The notes under the pieces were generated by a model that saw only the letters and a list, made by a program, of their open reading frames with translations, did not search any database and was not told where the DNA came from. DNA of 64,000 nt from Epiperipatus broadwayi (taxonomy: Eukaryota; Onychophora; Udeonychophora; Euonychophora; Peripatidae): NCBI GenBank assembly GCA_028023455.1, contig JAQFVV010006272.1, positions 1,752,586 through 1,816,585 of the forward strand, read 5' to 3'. Made by a program: the position numbers and the translations under genes. Positions 11,320 through 24,081 of this stretch are shown here, piece after piece (position 1 is the first letter of the stretch; each line of letters starts with the position of its first letter).

Positions 11320-12540
11320 ACTATTGTAACTACAGTTCCGTAAGTAAAACCACTGTGAGAGCAAAATCAAATGGCATTGTCTATTTAATCTTTTATCAAT
11401 AGTTTTTAAAAAATGTGAATATAATTTAAAGTCCAGTGTCATGTCAGTAATAAATTTTATACCTGAAATCTTTGTAATGTTTAAATAACTCAACCTTAAA
11501 CATTTCTTACAATCTCTGTCACTGCTCCAAAGATGTCTCTTAAATGTATATTTTTATCTGAAATGATACCAGCCACCATAAGTGAATTCAAATAACACTT
11601 AGAAGCTTTTAAATTATCTCATGAGGCAAATAAAATCTGAGTGAATTAATCATAAAAATCTTCAAAAAAATGCAAAAACATAACAAGTAATCATACAGAA
11701 CCAACTAAATCATGTGATTAAAAATTTACAATATACATGGGATAACTTTCATACCATTGCTAAAATGTTATGTAAAAACTAGCATTTCTAAAAACTAAAG
11801 ATAAATGCATTTTAATGTGATATTTATCTGAAATCAGCGAAAACATGTGATTGAGGGTATGACAAATTGATTCCTCTCACAAAAAGTTAAAATTAAAGAA
11901 TATTTACTTTACATTGTATTTTATTACTGTTTAAAGTTTATCTTTTAGAATGTTTTAACAAATGCTTAAATTGATGGACTAATGATGACACAAGAGAGAA
12001 GGAATTGACTTTTTATATTTTGAGTGAATTATTTTTTTCATCTTGCAAAAAAAAAAAAAACATAGCAATGCTCAATCACTCATCATTTTCATTATATTGA
12101 TGAATAAAAAACAATACAGATTCTAAATACATTAAACTTAATAAATTTAGCTAGTAGAATTAAAACAGAATTAAAAATTTATGAGCTCTTAAAGTTAAAA
12201 TATTTAAATGCAGTTATAAAACATTTTAATATTTAAAAAATCTAAAATGAAAATATCAGCTTAGTTTTTTTTTAAATTAATAAACAAAAATGTAAAACAT
12301 AAATAATAAGATAAAACATTTTAAGGCACTTTTACATTTTCATTTACAAATATATACTTGCATTTGCATGAATTAAAAAAAGAAATAAATCTTAAATTAA
12401 TAGTATTTATGACAATATGAGCCTCCTAATAAGAAAAAATATGTAATGAAAATTATTTGTTAGGATAAAGAATATTTTAGTATATGCAGTTTTGATATAT
12501 AAAAAAGCATTACAAAAATGTATGTTATAAATCAAATATT
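11320..12540. other. AT-rich spacer, nothing recognised
   Basis: No supported feature; short A runs only. Confidence 0.5.
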
Positions 12541-12659
12541 TATATTATACTAAATACAAGTTTTCCTTTAGTCTTATAATTATCATGATTACAGAAAAAT
12601 ATTGACTTTTAAAAAAATGTACATTGTGAATCTCTATTCTCAAAATGACTAAATAGCCT

Positions 12660-12800
12660 GTAATATCTAGAGAATTACGTTTGTCCCAAACCAATGAAGT
12701 TATACCATGTGAATGCTGAATGTGTATTCTGTGGAAAAGCTTGTTCTGATCTAGATAGACTACATCAGAATTCAAATAGATTGATTGCAATGATTTTAAG
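12660..12800 (-). other. coding-like stretch of unknown origin
   Basis: Within a 100-codon minus-strand ORF (12545-12847), the middle reads VVYLDQNKLFHRIHIQHSH, then GITSLVWDKRNSLDITGYL, with a composition unlike the flanks. A weak acceptor (tctgatgtag) precedes TCTATCTAG, but no convincing donor follows. It could be an exon or an old transposon fragment. Confidence 0.2.
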
Positions 12801-12849
12801 AAATATTTTTGCATATATATGATACAATCAGATCTATGAATAGACAATA

Positions 12850-15500
12850 TAAAGTTGATTATCTATTAGTACTAGCTATGTGGAAAAAAATCTACACACA
12901 TTAAAATAAATTAATTAGAATACATGTTTAATGTGTTACAATTTTGCAAATTATAATATAATATAAAACATAAGAATAAAATCATAACTTTTCTTTCAGA
13001 CACTGATCTGTAGATATTTAACTCCATTTTACTTTTTTTAAACAGTTCCTAGAAACTATTTGAATAACATTTAGAGCTTTTCAATTTATTTAATACATTT
13101 TTATTCTTTATATATATTTTTTTTATTTTTTAATTATTTATTATAAATATAAATTTAAAAAAATATATTTAAAAATAATATTTCAACTTTACAAATATAT
13201 AAAAAAGTAATAAAATGAAATACATAATCAGAATAATAGGTTTGGCTCATTGCCCTTAACAATAAATCTATTTGGAATGAAGTAAAATTTATATCAACTA
13301 TCTCCCTATCATTAAAATGAATTTTAGTAAGTAAAGAATACATACAATAATAAAATTACATTTTAAAATATACTTATTCCACTTATAATTATTTTTAAAA
13401 TTAAAAAAAAATAACAACTATAATGTTTTAGAAGTTTTTTTTTTTTCAGCCAATAAAAACTTCCTGTTTTAAGTTATTATATTTCTCTTAACTTATATTC
13501 TTCTAAAAATAAATATTTTCAAATAAAATTTGAATATAAACATCACATTCTTATGAAAAATCAATATTTCACAAATACTTTGCAAAAAAATAATAATAAA
13601 TATATAAACAAATAATGGAATATCATTGCCTTTCATTTTAAAGATTTAAAAAAAGGTGAGCTCATTCAAATACAATGATTCCTTTGAAAACAATGAAACT
13701 TAAAACCCTCCCACAGCTAGAGATTTTAATTCAAATTAATATATCACTATTTATATTAGTTCCTGTTTTTTCTGTCAAATAAATGCAAAATTGGTCAATA
13801 AATGCTAGGCAGCTACAAGAGAGATTTTAAGTTGAGCAAATAATTCATGACTGTATACCCAAAGGACTTCATGTGTATAAATGTAATGATTAAAGTAAAA
13901 TGAATAAATAGGTCATGTTCCTACATTGTATAAATAATTCCTTTCATTTTTATTTTAAGTACAAAGTTTTCTAAACCCAAACTTGAGTTTATTTTATCCA
14001 CCAATTTTATCCACACAATACACACACATATATATATATCAATTACACTATACAAGTTAGAATTTAGAGATTTTGGAATATGATAGAATCTTGATAACAT
14101 TATCTCCAATAATTTTTAATACAACTTTTTTCTAGCAGATTTAATCATTATTAGTTGTTTTAATATAGAGAAATATCCATGTATTTATTCTTAATAAGGC
14201 ATAGGCACACCACACATTTACTTATTAATAAAGGTTAAGTCTATTTTCTTAATTTAAAAATTGTAATAAAGTTATAATCATTGTTGGAGAACTTGTTACT
14301 ATTTTTATTTCCTTCATTTAAAATATTTTTCTCTTCTTTATTGCTAATAAATAAATCATATATTTTTTTAATCACCTCATCTTCGATGTTAATTAGTTAA
14401 TACTCATCTTCCATTAATTTTATAAATAAATATGGTTACATGATTTTATAATTATTATATGTTATTTAAAACGCATACTCTTTTATAAGAAATGTTGTAG
14501 ATTATTTTTATACACTTACATCTTCATCTTAATATTTAGGTGCTTAAGATATGAATTAAATAAAATAAAATGTTCCTTGCTATTTAATCATATCAATAAT
14601 AACTTATAATTTTGAAGATTTAACATTTAAAGTATAGCATTTGCTATACTTCAATCTTATTACACTGAGATAACTTAAAATCGAATTTATGTAATATGAA
14701 AGCTTACAACAAACTTGGTAGCTTAAATATATAAATGTTATAGTACTTATTTATTTTTGTAAATCCACAGTTACTTAAAGTTATAATCGAATCCCAATAT
14801 ATTATTATAATTAGTTATAAATACACATCTATATAATGCTTCCTTAAAATATATATTTGTATATTATAGTCTTCTAAAGTGATAATCGAAGTGTTTTAAA
14901 AGATTAAGTCCAAGTTTATCCAACCACTAATTAGTCAGAGTATCTAAATGGTCAGGGTATCCACTATAATATTTTTGGTATGTTATAATGTATATTGTAA
15001 CAGAAAATTAAAAATAAATGTAATGAAATTATTAATTATTAAAATGTTTATAATCTGTCATTTATAACAGAAAGAAAAAAATTGTAACAGCATACAAATT
15101 AATGTAATGATGAAAAAGGCTGCTATTTTGTAACCGATTACAAATATATAGATGAGTGATAAAATGATAGTTGCTATAATTCAATAACTAAACATTAAAC
15201 AGGATATATGATATGCTCCAGCGGTTCATCATTTGTAACCGAGTAAAATTAAATGAGAAATGAATTTACTGGGTTAGCTAAAATACAATTTATAATTAAA
15301 TAAGGATGACGCTAACATATAAATAGGGACATATGCATATTATGCTCTATTTGGGTGTCTATTTCTAATTAATTAAATATAACATTATAGCCCGATTGCA
15401 ACTATCCCAAACATTAATTCTGTCACGCTAATAATGAAATAAATAAATTATCTCATTTTTCCATATAAAATAACCAAATGAAAATTAAAACTGTCATCAT
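12850..15500. other. AT-rich spacer, nothing recognised
   Basis: Very low complexity in places; no gene, RNA or repeat boundary supported. Confidence 0.5.
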
Positions 15501-15522
15501 TAAAGATATAAATTAAATCTAA

Positions 15523-16584
15523 TGTTTAACATAATTAATATATTTAGTAAATAGGGGTGTATAGAAAGTTAATATCACGTGGAGAGAGGCGTGATGATCA
15601 GTCATTATCACTAGTATTATTGAATCCTAGTTTTAACTATAAAAGTATTTTAGTAAACAACCATAAACTTATATAAATGCTAGTGAATGCAATATTTAAA
15701 TCCCAGTTTGACATGGGATGATTTTTTTAAAAAAAAATGCCTATGAGTTTATAAAGATAAATTTATTGTTGTGAGTTTATTATAAAGCTATGGCTGGTAT
15801 CATCATTATTATCATCTTTATATTGTGATAAATAATTAAGTTAAGTAACCAGTTTCATGGCCATCCACTTAAGTAATGGTCTTCACTATGTTTATTTGGA
15901 AGCCATTAATAAGAGTTTTTTTTTTTTTTTTTTGCATCTGTTCATCAATATACGTCAACTGAGCTAGTAATATCTATAAGAGTCTTTGATATATAAAAAA
16001 AAAATTTGTGATATGGGGATCTTATGATTTTATTGACATGAGTAAAATAGAAGAATGTCATTTTTTTTTTCATTAGTCATCCAAGTCATGCGTGATAAAA
16101 ATGTACCGAATGAGTTTGAACTCAGTACACTCTAAACAGATATTTATCTAGATTTAAAACAATCTAGTGGCGCTCGTGGGAAAACACATGTACTTAGCTA
16201 AACTGAATAAAGAGTGATTTAATCCCTTTCCAACTTAATGACATTAACTTCATATGATAATTTTATATGTTGTTATAACAGCACCAGTGTGTGCATGTGA
16301 CCATGAATGGTCGTGTATATATATGGAAAGAGGAATGAGAAGAATTCTCGGTTAAAAGAACCTATTATTGGAGTTAAGCATAAGGCACTCCAGGGATCTC
16401 ACAGTGGGTAATTTTATTCAGTTGCTATATTTAATATTATTTTATTTGATGACAATGGCCAGTATGTTTTATTGTTCAAATGACTTCCCCAATATCTAAA
16501 TATTTTAAATCTTTAATAATTAATAGTTTTATCTATTTATTATTATCTGTTACAAATTCTTTTTATTTATTATTTTCTGTTACA
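15523..16584 (+). repeat. 5' LTR
   Basis: Begins near TGTTTAACATAATTAAT and ends TTTCTGTTACA (TG..CA form). Collinear with 23015-24081. The start may lie up to about 60 bp upstream. Confidence 0.75.
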
Positions 16585-16586
16585 AA

Positions 16587-16606
16587 TGGCATGCCAACTA
16601 GGGCTC
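16587..16606 (+). promoter_or_regulatory. primer binding site-like sequence
   Basis: TGGCATGCCAACTAGGGCTC begins two bases after the LTR end. It opens with TGG (complement of a tRNA CCA end) and resembles the TGGCGCCCAACGTGGGGC class of LTR-element primer sites with substitutions. Confidence 0.5.
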
Positions 16607-17228
16607 AAAATAAGCCAAATAAGGGCTTGAAATACACCACATACCTGAGAGATGTGTAGTATATAATGATGACAGATGTATAATTTTAAAAAAAAAAAAT
16701 TGTTTTTTTTGTGTGTAATTTTTTTAGTATTATTATATACAAATATTTTGGCCTTATGTTTAGATGATGATGATTATTGTTATTGCATTTTTTGATGATG
16801 ATAAATAAATGCAGCCTTTAAACAGCTTAGTTTCAATTTTAAAAATATAAAGACATCACAACTTATAATAAGTGTTAAAGTTAATAACACTATTTTTTGA
16901 ATATTTTGCTTATCAGTTAAATATAGCATTGCTGCCAGATAAGCATGGAAATATTGAGGACATTGAATTGTAGAATAATAATTTTGTTCATATTTGAAAA
17001 GTTAGTGTTATAGAAAATCTATGATTTTGGAGGTTGGATTGGATATTTGATTGTTGGAGTTTGGTCATATTGCAATTTTTTGATGATGGATGGAGAATTC
17101 TTGTCATTGCCTTGAGGGTGTAGTGTGCTCATGTCACTGGTGATTGATTTATCTCATTCACTGCTCCAACCCAGATTATAATATCAGTTATTATTTATCA
17201 TGAAGCAGTTAACAGTAAGCCTACCATA

Positions 17229-17425
17229 ATTTCGCCTCTAAGACTCCAGAGAGAGCAAGGCATAATTCTTTCTGATCCATAATATTTCGCCTCTAAGACT
17301 CCAGAGAGAGCGTGGCAGTAATTTTTTTACTGATATATATAATTGTTGCCTTTAAGACATTAAAGATAAGCAAGGCAGTATTTTATGAATTAAAGCCCCT
17401 AAGACTTGGAAGTAAGCAGGGCAAT
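17229..17425 (+). repeat. four degenerate tandem repeats, 47-60 bp spacing
   Basis: The block gcctctaagactccagagag followed by agc.aggca occurs almost identically at about 17233 and 17287 and in decayed form at about 17347 and 17393. It lies in the leader of the LTR element, between primer site and gag. Confidence 0.65.
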
Positions 17426-17869
17426 GCAACAGTGTTTGCAATAAACCATTATGGATTGTAGTAGCTTACAGTGATTGAATTGAAGTGATCATCTGAGTGT
17501 TCATGGAGCATTGTGTGCTGTAAGTGCTGTGATTGAATTGCTTTTATCTATCTCATGATTGTGAATTGCTAATCATTCTTTTGGCTGTCAGTATCTGTCA
17601 GATCTCTGGAAAGGTAGATGAGTATATATATATATATAACTTGAGGTATGAACTCTATTATAAATATAGGCACATATGTTATATAAGTAATTTTTTTTTG
17701 CTTAGTGTATTAAAATAGGGCATAGAGAGAGTTAAGTTTTATAAAAGCATGAAGAAACTAGATAAATAATGGCATAAAAAAGGGCACACTAATACAGAGA
17801 TAGCGTATTTTTAAATAAATGTTTTTTTTTTAAATAGGGGCTATGACCTCATACTTTATCAATCAGATA

Positions 17870-18065
17870 TAATAGATGAAATACACAGGCTTATATATAC
17901 CTATGTCTATATATGTAATAGACAGAGTATGAGCACAGACCCTCACATGACCCACCACTCTCCACACTATCTCATAACACTGATACACTTGAACACACAT
18001 ATGTCGAAAAGATAAATAATCACCAATATATGTATTTCATGCTAAACCAGCAATCAGATATAAGT
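17870..18065. repeat. partial copy of the tRNA-like foldback family
   Basis: Shares acaggctta..tata, gacccaccactctc, tcataacactgatacac, aataatcaccaatat.tgta and ttcatgctaaaccagcaatca with the left arm of the foldback at 54286-54864, inserted inside the LTR element leader. Confidence 0.55.
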
Positions 18066-18291
18066 AAAAAAATGAGTGATGATGGAGGTCAAGTTGATTA
18101 AAGGCATTTAAGATATAGATGGATGGATGAGGAGAATTATGGCTGAGAAAGAGTGGTTGGAAATTTTTAAAGTATATGGGTGGATAGATAAATGTGTTTA
18201 ACTTTGCATGTATAGGAAATAAGGGAGCAGAACAGAATCAGTAATATAAATATTTTATAAGTTTATAAATAAATATAGAAAAAAGAGTAAT

Positions 18292-19354
18292 ATGGAACAA
18301 GACAAAGAATTTGTCATGGAAGGAAAAGAGGAGGTAGAAAAGCAAAGCCATCCAGAGTGGTTGCAAGTTATGTTGAGCCAAATAACTCAAAGACTAGATC
18401 AGCAATCACAAGCGATGATTCAACAATCACAAGAGATGAAGGAAATGAAACAAGAGATAAATCAGAAATTTGATCAACAATCTCAGAGATTGGATACTAA
18501 AATAGATCAACAATCTCAAGGATTGGATACTAAAATAGATCAACAATCTCGGAGATTGGATACTAAAATAAGTCAACAAACTCAAAAAATAGAAAACCTA
18601 GGAAAAAATATAAGTAATGCATGGACAGCAAGTCAAGGAAAATGGGATGTAAGTATCTATATGATAGAAGTCAAGAGTTGTGTGACTGTAATCAAGCCAT
18701 ATGGAAATGATGAGGTAGCTGCTGTTCAAGAACAGAGTAATCCCAAAGAGGATATATACAGTGAGTCCCATACCTTAGAAGTAAAGGTAGCCACTGTACA
18801 GGAACAAATTGACCTCAGGTAAGATGTAATCAGTAAAGCTAGTTTCTTAGAATTAAAGGTAGCTGCTGATGTATATGCCCCAGTAAGGGTAGCAGACATG
18901 TTTGATGCATTGGGAGCCACCGAAAGGATGGCCGAAAGTTATTCTAGGAGGGAGAACTATGGCCATAAAGTCTCCAATATGAGAATGGGAAGAAACCAGT
19001 TAGGCCGACAAAATGCCACAAAACCCGGCAAATCAAACATAGGAATGCCTGGGAATATATATATGGTAGCGGATGATGTGTACTCCCCAATGACAGTGGC
19101 AGACCTGTTAGATGCCCTGGGAGTTACAGAAAGTAGAGCTGAAGGTTATTCTAGGAGGGAGGAGAGATAGTTATAAAATCTCCACCATAAGGATTGTGAA
19201 TAATCAGTTAGGCCGACACTATCCCACAAAACCTAGCAAACCAAATATAAGTTGGCCTGGGAATAACTCCAATGATCTAAGTGAAAATTGTAGACCCATG
19301 ATCAAGGAAAATAAAAATCCAATAGCAAGTTGTTCTGAAATCAATAAGACATGA
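18292..19354 (+). CDS. gag-like ORF of the LTR element (one stop, one frameshift)
   Basis: The frame opens at ATG 18292 and runs to 19170, interrupted only by a TAA at 18820-18822; it then continues in another frame to 19354. Residues about 20-110 are a Gln-rich coiled coil with a tandem unit of about 11-12 residues (QQSQRLDTKID, QQSQGLDTKID, QQSRRLDTKIS). The C-terminal part holds two copies of a module of about 70 residues: VADMFDALGATERMAE ... YSRREN ... NQLGRQ ... TKPGKSNI and VADLLDALGVTESRAE ... YSRREE ... NQLGRH ... TKPSKPNI. No CCHC zinc knuckle is visible. Position after LTR, primer site and leader supports a gag role; the fold itself is not recognised. Confidence 0.55.
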
Positions 19355-19359
19355 TGCAT

Positions 19360-20860
19360 GTAGAACACTTGTTTAATAGTTCATGAGGATAGTCATCAAT
19401 AATAGACTATAGTCAAATTTGTATTAATAAAAAAACAAATGTATATATTAAGTAGTTGGTTAGTAGTTCAAGGAAGATAGTGTCATGAGAGACTATCAAA
19501 AAAAAAATATTTTTTTTTGTTTGGGAGTGAGGCAAATGTAGAAGATATATGACTTATTTCACACATATATAGATTCTCAATTAAAAAAAAAATTTCTTCT
19601 ACATATATAGATTTATGTGTGTATTTACTATTATATATAGTTTATAAATAGTTAATAAATAAGCAGTTGTAAGGAGAAGGTAATGAGAAACAATATTTAT
19701 AATATAGAGATTTATTATATTTTATTAAATAATGTGTTGAAATTATTTAACTATATTCTTATTCCATAAAGCAGATCAGAAAGAAAGTGTAAAATAAAGC
19801 GATCAAGATTAGTAGATTAGGATATGAAAATGTACACGTGTGAGTATGAATGTTTTAAATATAAAACATTTTTACACAAATCTTTTAACCTTTTAACCGC
19901 TAATTATATTATTGGCTGTATGAGGTAAAAATCAAATCTTTTAATTGGCCAACTCACAAACTGAAGACAAAGCCTATTGTTAAAACATATTCGCCTATAA
20001 TATTAAATTCAACTCAGATACGTTTATAAAAAGTATATTACTAATTTTTCAGGTTATGAAGAGAACGAAAGTTCTTTCAAAAATAAATTGCTATTTATTT
20101 ATTCTAAAATATTCAATTTCGGCAACATAAAAGCTATATAATAAACAAAAAGATCGACTTTTACGTTATAGAAAAGTAAATATTTCTTTTAAATATTTCT
20201 TTAATATTTTTACTAAAATCTTCAATATTTTTCGAAAATAATTTTGTTTTTTTAGTTTTTTTTTAAAAAACTAGTTTAATTTCTGAAATTATATTTTTTT
20301 AATACTTAAAATTGCATTCGAAATGAAAATTAAAGCGTTTTTCTTTATTTTCTTTGATCAGGCGGTTTCTTTGTTCTTTCCAGCCAATCAAAATGTCTTT
20401 TTCGGCTGAGAGCATGCTAAGAACCAATAACAAGTAATGTTCTTTCTTTGTTTAGGTTTAAATGCATTTATTTTATTTTTTACTTGTAAAATAAATCGGA
20501 AGAGGGCACCATCTTACAGAACTTTTAAAAACCTATTCAAAACCTATCAAACGAATTTTTTAGCATAAGAACTGGCAGAGTTAGAGTGATGTCAGATGTC
20601 TACGAGGAGCCTCATAGGAGGCGGGAAAAGGGTTAATGACTTAGATTGCAAGCTTTGTTGTTTTTGTATTATCTAGATTGTAGATATCTAGAGAGGGAGG
20701 TGATGCTTGGATGTAATAAAAGTAACAATTAATCCTAAGTTTTTATTAATTGCAACAGACCGTCAAACTTGTGAAGCTTTGAGCTTTATCTCAGGATAAG
20801 ATTTCCAGGTGGTCCTTTTCTTTGATCAAAGAGTTGCAATATAAACGAATGAAACAATAT
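19360..20860. other. interior of the LTR element, no coding signal
   Basis: Where pol would be expected no RT, RNase H or integrase motif can be read in any frame. A slightly G+C-richer patch at 20330-20640 has no recognisable content. Confidence 0.4.
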
Positions 20861-20861
20861 T

Positions 20862-21035
20862 TAGGGGCTGTCATTTTTTTTCAAGATGATTACAGAAGAG
20901 ATGTAGGCTGGCAGTTTTTTCAATGTTATTGAAAAAGAGATGTAGCTGTCAGTTTTTTTTCAAGATGATTACAGAAGAGATGTAGATGAGCAGTTATTAT
21001 TCATTATTATTAGACAGAGATGTAGTGATTGAGTT
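20862..21035 (+). repeat. degenerate tandem repeats ending in agagatgtag
   Basis: Four units of roughly 45-60 bp. Two contain the near-identical run tttttcaagatgattacagaag followed by agatgtag; the others keep agagatgtag. They lie in the 3' half of the LTR element interior. Confidence 0.6.
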
Positions 21036-21569
21036 CATGAAAACTAAAAAAATGGACAGTTTGCATATTTTTTTCAATAGAGAGTAAGCGATTGATTTTT
21101 TTTTCACTCTTTAAAAATTGAGGAAGGAGAAAAATGACTCTTGTTTTAAAGTCAATATAGATGAAGATGTGCATATATATAAGTAACTCCCAGCAATATT
21201 AAGAAAAAAGAAAGGAAAAAAATTGAATTTCTTGGAAGAAGTTATTGACAATTCTATAAAATGATAATATATTTTGCTGTGTATAATACAATGAATTTGC
21301 ATTGCTAAAACCATTGTTTCTGCTTCCTGGAATCTGACAGAATGGGTTAAATCACTAATCTACTATGGACTCATATACCAGTCCAAAGTAACCAAAATGG
21401 ACAAATTTAAAACCAGCCAAAGATGTCATCTCATTATCATCTTTGACAAGAGCCAAGAAGAAAGAAAAGATGAATAAAAAACCATATATAGCCAAGTTTG
21501 ATCAAGCTATCAATCAAATTTTTGTTAAAGTTTTCCTCATAGTCATCTAAAGTGTCTACAATGATTTTT

Positions 21570-21800
21570 TTAAATGGTAGAGACAAGCAAATCCACCAGT
21601 TCATACTTATCTAAAAGTATTTGTAATAACACTTTAAAAAAAATTGGAAACAAATCAGTTAATGAATTCAGCGTTATCAAAAGTATCAACAATAAATAAT
21701 TTTAAAATTGTGGAAATAAGCAAGTCAATTAATTCATGTTTATCTTAAAAGTATCTGCAAGAACTTTTCTTTTTTAAAATGGAGCAACTCAACTTATTGA
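21570..21800 (+). repeat. degenerate tandem repeats of about 85 bp
   Basis: Three loose copies of (agacaagcaaatcca..ag) ttcatacttatctaaaagta, cagttaatgaattcagc..atcaaaagta and caattaattcatg..atcttaaaagta, each followed by tct/aacaa.aa. Confidence 0.45.
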
Positions 21801-22269
21801 AGCTATACGTGAGACAAACAGTCTGAAAATTCAAACTTGAGACATTTATAAGAAGTGAAAATAATCAGGTAACTGAACTTTCATTAACAATTCTTTTATT
21901 CTTACTTATTAAAAGTAAACCTTAAATTATTGGTCAAAGCATTTTTTTCTTTTGATACAGAAACATTAAAGGCTTGTTTATCGATAGTTATTCTCAATAT
22001 CACATAACATAACGCAAACACAGATTAAATCTTTAAACTTAAATTTTCATTATTTTTTATTATTTTTTTTTATTATATATTGTAATATTGAAATGTTTTT
22101 TTTATTGTTCTTCATTTGTTATGATAATGAGAAACCTATAAATATATGCATTTATAATGTTTTTTTTTATTTATCTTGTTGCATATTAAAATTGATATAA
22201 TGTATTTTATTTTATTTTGCTCAAGGTTGCAAGAATATTTTTTATATATGTGATTTATGTATTAATCTA

Positions 22270-22620
22270 ATATAAGGGAACACATTTTAAAAATATATGC
22301 TGACATATCACAGGGTGTGTGTGGATGTGTAACTGCTTATACAAACACATCAAAAGAATAGATTATGCATAATTAGTTTAAATATGGTAAATTTAAAAGC
22401 AGGGCTTCACATTTGAATGAAAGTGAAATAAAACACACAAGTTAAATATGAAATTTATTTTTATGACATAATAAGTTATAGAAAGTCTTAAGTAAGCATT
22501 CAATGAAATATTTGTTTAAAATGTCATTTTAAGCCAGCTTATTTTAAAATATCCAAAATGACAAACTTGTATATTATTTTTTATTTGGTTATGCTTATAT
22601 AAATTTTTGTATTAGTTCTG
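22270..22620. repeat. old dispersed repeat, related to 8640-9030
   Basis: Same ordered blocks as the 8640-9030 copy (tgacatatcacag, gtgtgtggatgtgtaactgctta, taagccagcttatttta). Here it lies inside the LTR element upstream of the 3' LTR. Confidence 0.35.
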
Positions 22621-23014
22621 TATTTAATTAATGTAATAATAAGGCATTTATCTAATTAGTAAATTTGATTTTAAAGAAAGAAGAATAGTATTAATAAAAT
22701 ATAATTATATATCTTAATTGGTTTCCGAGTTGTTATTAAAAATATTGTTGTATTTTCTTGTCTTAATTCTATTGTTGTAAATGATCATCATCACTCGCAG
22801 ATATTAAGAATCATCGGCACTCGCAAATATTAAGCAAACGCTGCAAAATGTTAAGCAAGCTAGAATATGGATTCACATTTAAGTATTTAAGGAATATGCT
22901 TGATAATAACCAAGTTTTAATAATTATAGTTCAATAATAGAAAGCTAATATTATGTTGTGCCCATGAGTTATGACCACCATCATCATTAAATAAATTATA
23001 AGCATTAAATCTAA

Positions 23015-24081
23015 TGTTTAACATAATTAATATATTTAGTAAATATGGGTGTATAGAAAGTTGAATATCACGTGGAGAGAGGTGTGATGATCAGTCATCA
23101 TCACTAGTATTATTGAATCCTAGTTTTAACTATAAAAGTATTTTTAGTAAATAACCATAAACTTATATAAATGCTAGTAAATGTAATATTTAAATCCCAG
23201 TTTGACATGAGATGATTTTTTAAAAAAAAATGCCTGTGAGTTTATAAAGATAAATTTATTGTTGTGAGTTTATTATAAAGCTATGGCTGGTATCATCATC
23301 ATCATCATTATCATCATTATTATCATCTTTATATTGTGATAAATAATTAAGTTAAGTAACCAGTTTCATGGCCATCCACTTAAGTAATGGTCTTCACTAT
23401 GTTTATTTGGAAGCCATTAATAAGAGTATTTTTTTTGCATCTGTTCATCAATATACGTCAACTGAGCTAGTAATATCTATAAGAGTCTTAGATATATAAA
23501 AAAAAAATTTGTGATATAGGGATCTTATGATTTTATTGACATGAGTAAAATAGAAGAATGTCATTTTTTTTCATTAGTCATCCAAGTCATGTGTGATAAA
23601 AATGTACCGAATGAGTTTGAACTCAGTACACTATAAATAGATATTTATCTAGATTTAAAACAATCTAGTGGCGCTCATGGGAAAACACATGTACTTAGCT
23701 AAACTGAATAAAGAGTGATTTAATCCCTTTTCAACTTAATATTAACTTCATATGATAATTTTATACGTTGTTATAAACAGCACCAGTGTGTGCGTGTGAC
23801 CATGAATGGTCGTATATACATGGAAAGAGGAATGAGAAGGATTCTCGGTTAAAAGAACCTATTATTGGAGTTAAGCATAAGGCACTCCAGGGATCTCACA
23901 GTGGGTAATTTTATTCAGTTGCCATATTTAATATTATTTTATTTGATGACAATGGCCAGTATGTTTTATTGTTCAAATGACTTCCCCAATATCTAAATAT
24001 TTTAAATCTTTAATAATTAATACTTTTATCTATTTATTATTATCTGTTACAAATTCTTTTTATTTATTATTTTCCGTTACA
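23015..24081 (+). repeat. 3' LTR
   Basis: Collinear with 15523-16584, differing by substitutions and small indels, for example an expanded (ATC) run at 23291-23325. Ends TTTCCGTTACA. No clear polypurine tract precedes it, which fits an uncertain LTR start. Confidence 0.75.

Larger units (their letters stand above)
15523..24081 (+). mobile_element. LTR retrotransposon, about 8.6 kb, pol not recognised
   Basis: Two direct repeats of about 1.06 kb (15523-16584 and 23015-24081) are near-identical apart from scattered substitutions and small indels. The left one is followed after two bases by a primer-binding-site-like sequence. A gag-like ORF lies at 18292-19354. No integrase, protease or RT motif is readable in the remaining 3.6 kb, so the element is non-autonomous or gutted. 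The exact LTR start is uncertain: an 11-bp block (attaaatctaa) upstream of the TG is shared by both copies. I found no clear target-site duplication. Confidence 0.75.

Noticed and set aside
17229-17425. Short spaced repeats considered as CRISPR-like
   Set aside because: Eukaryotic context, degenerate units and no regular spacers; they are retrotransposon leader repeats.
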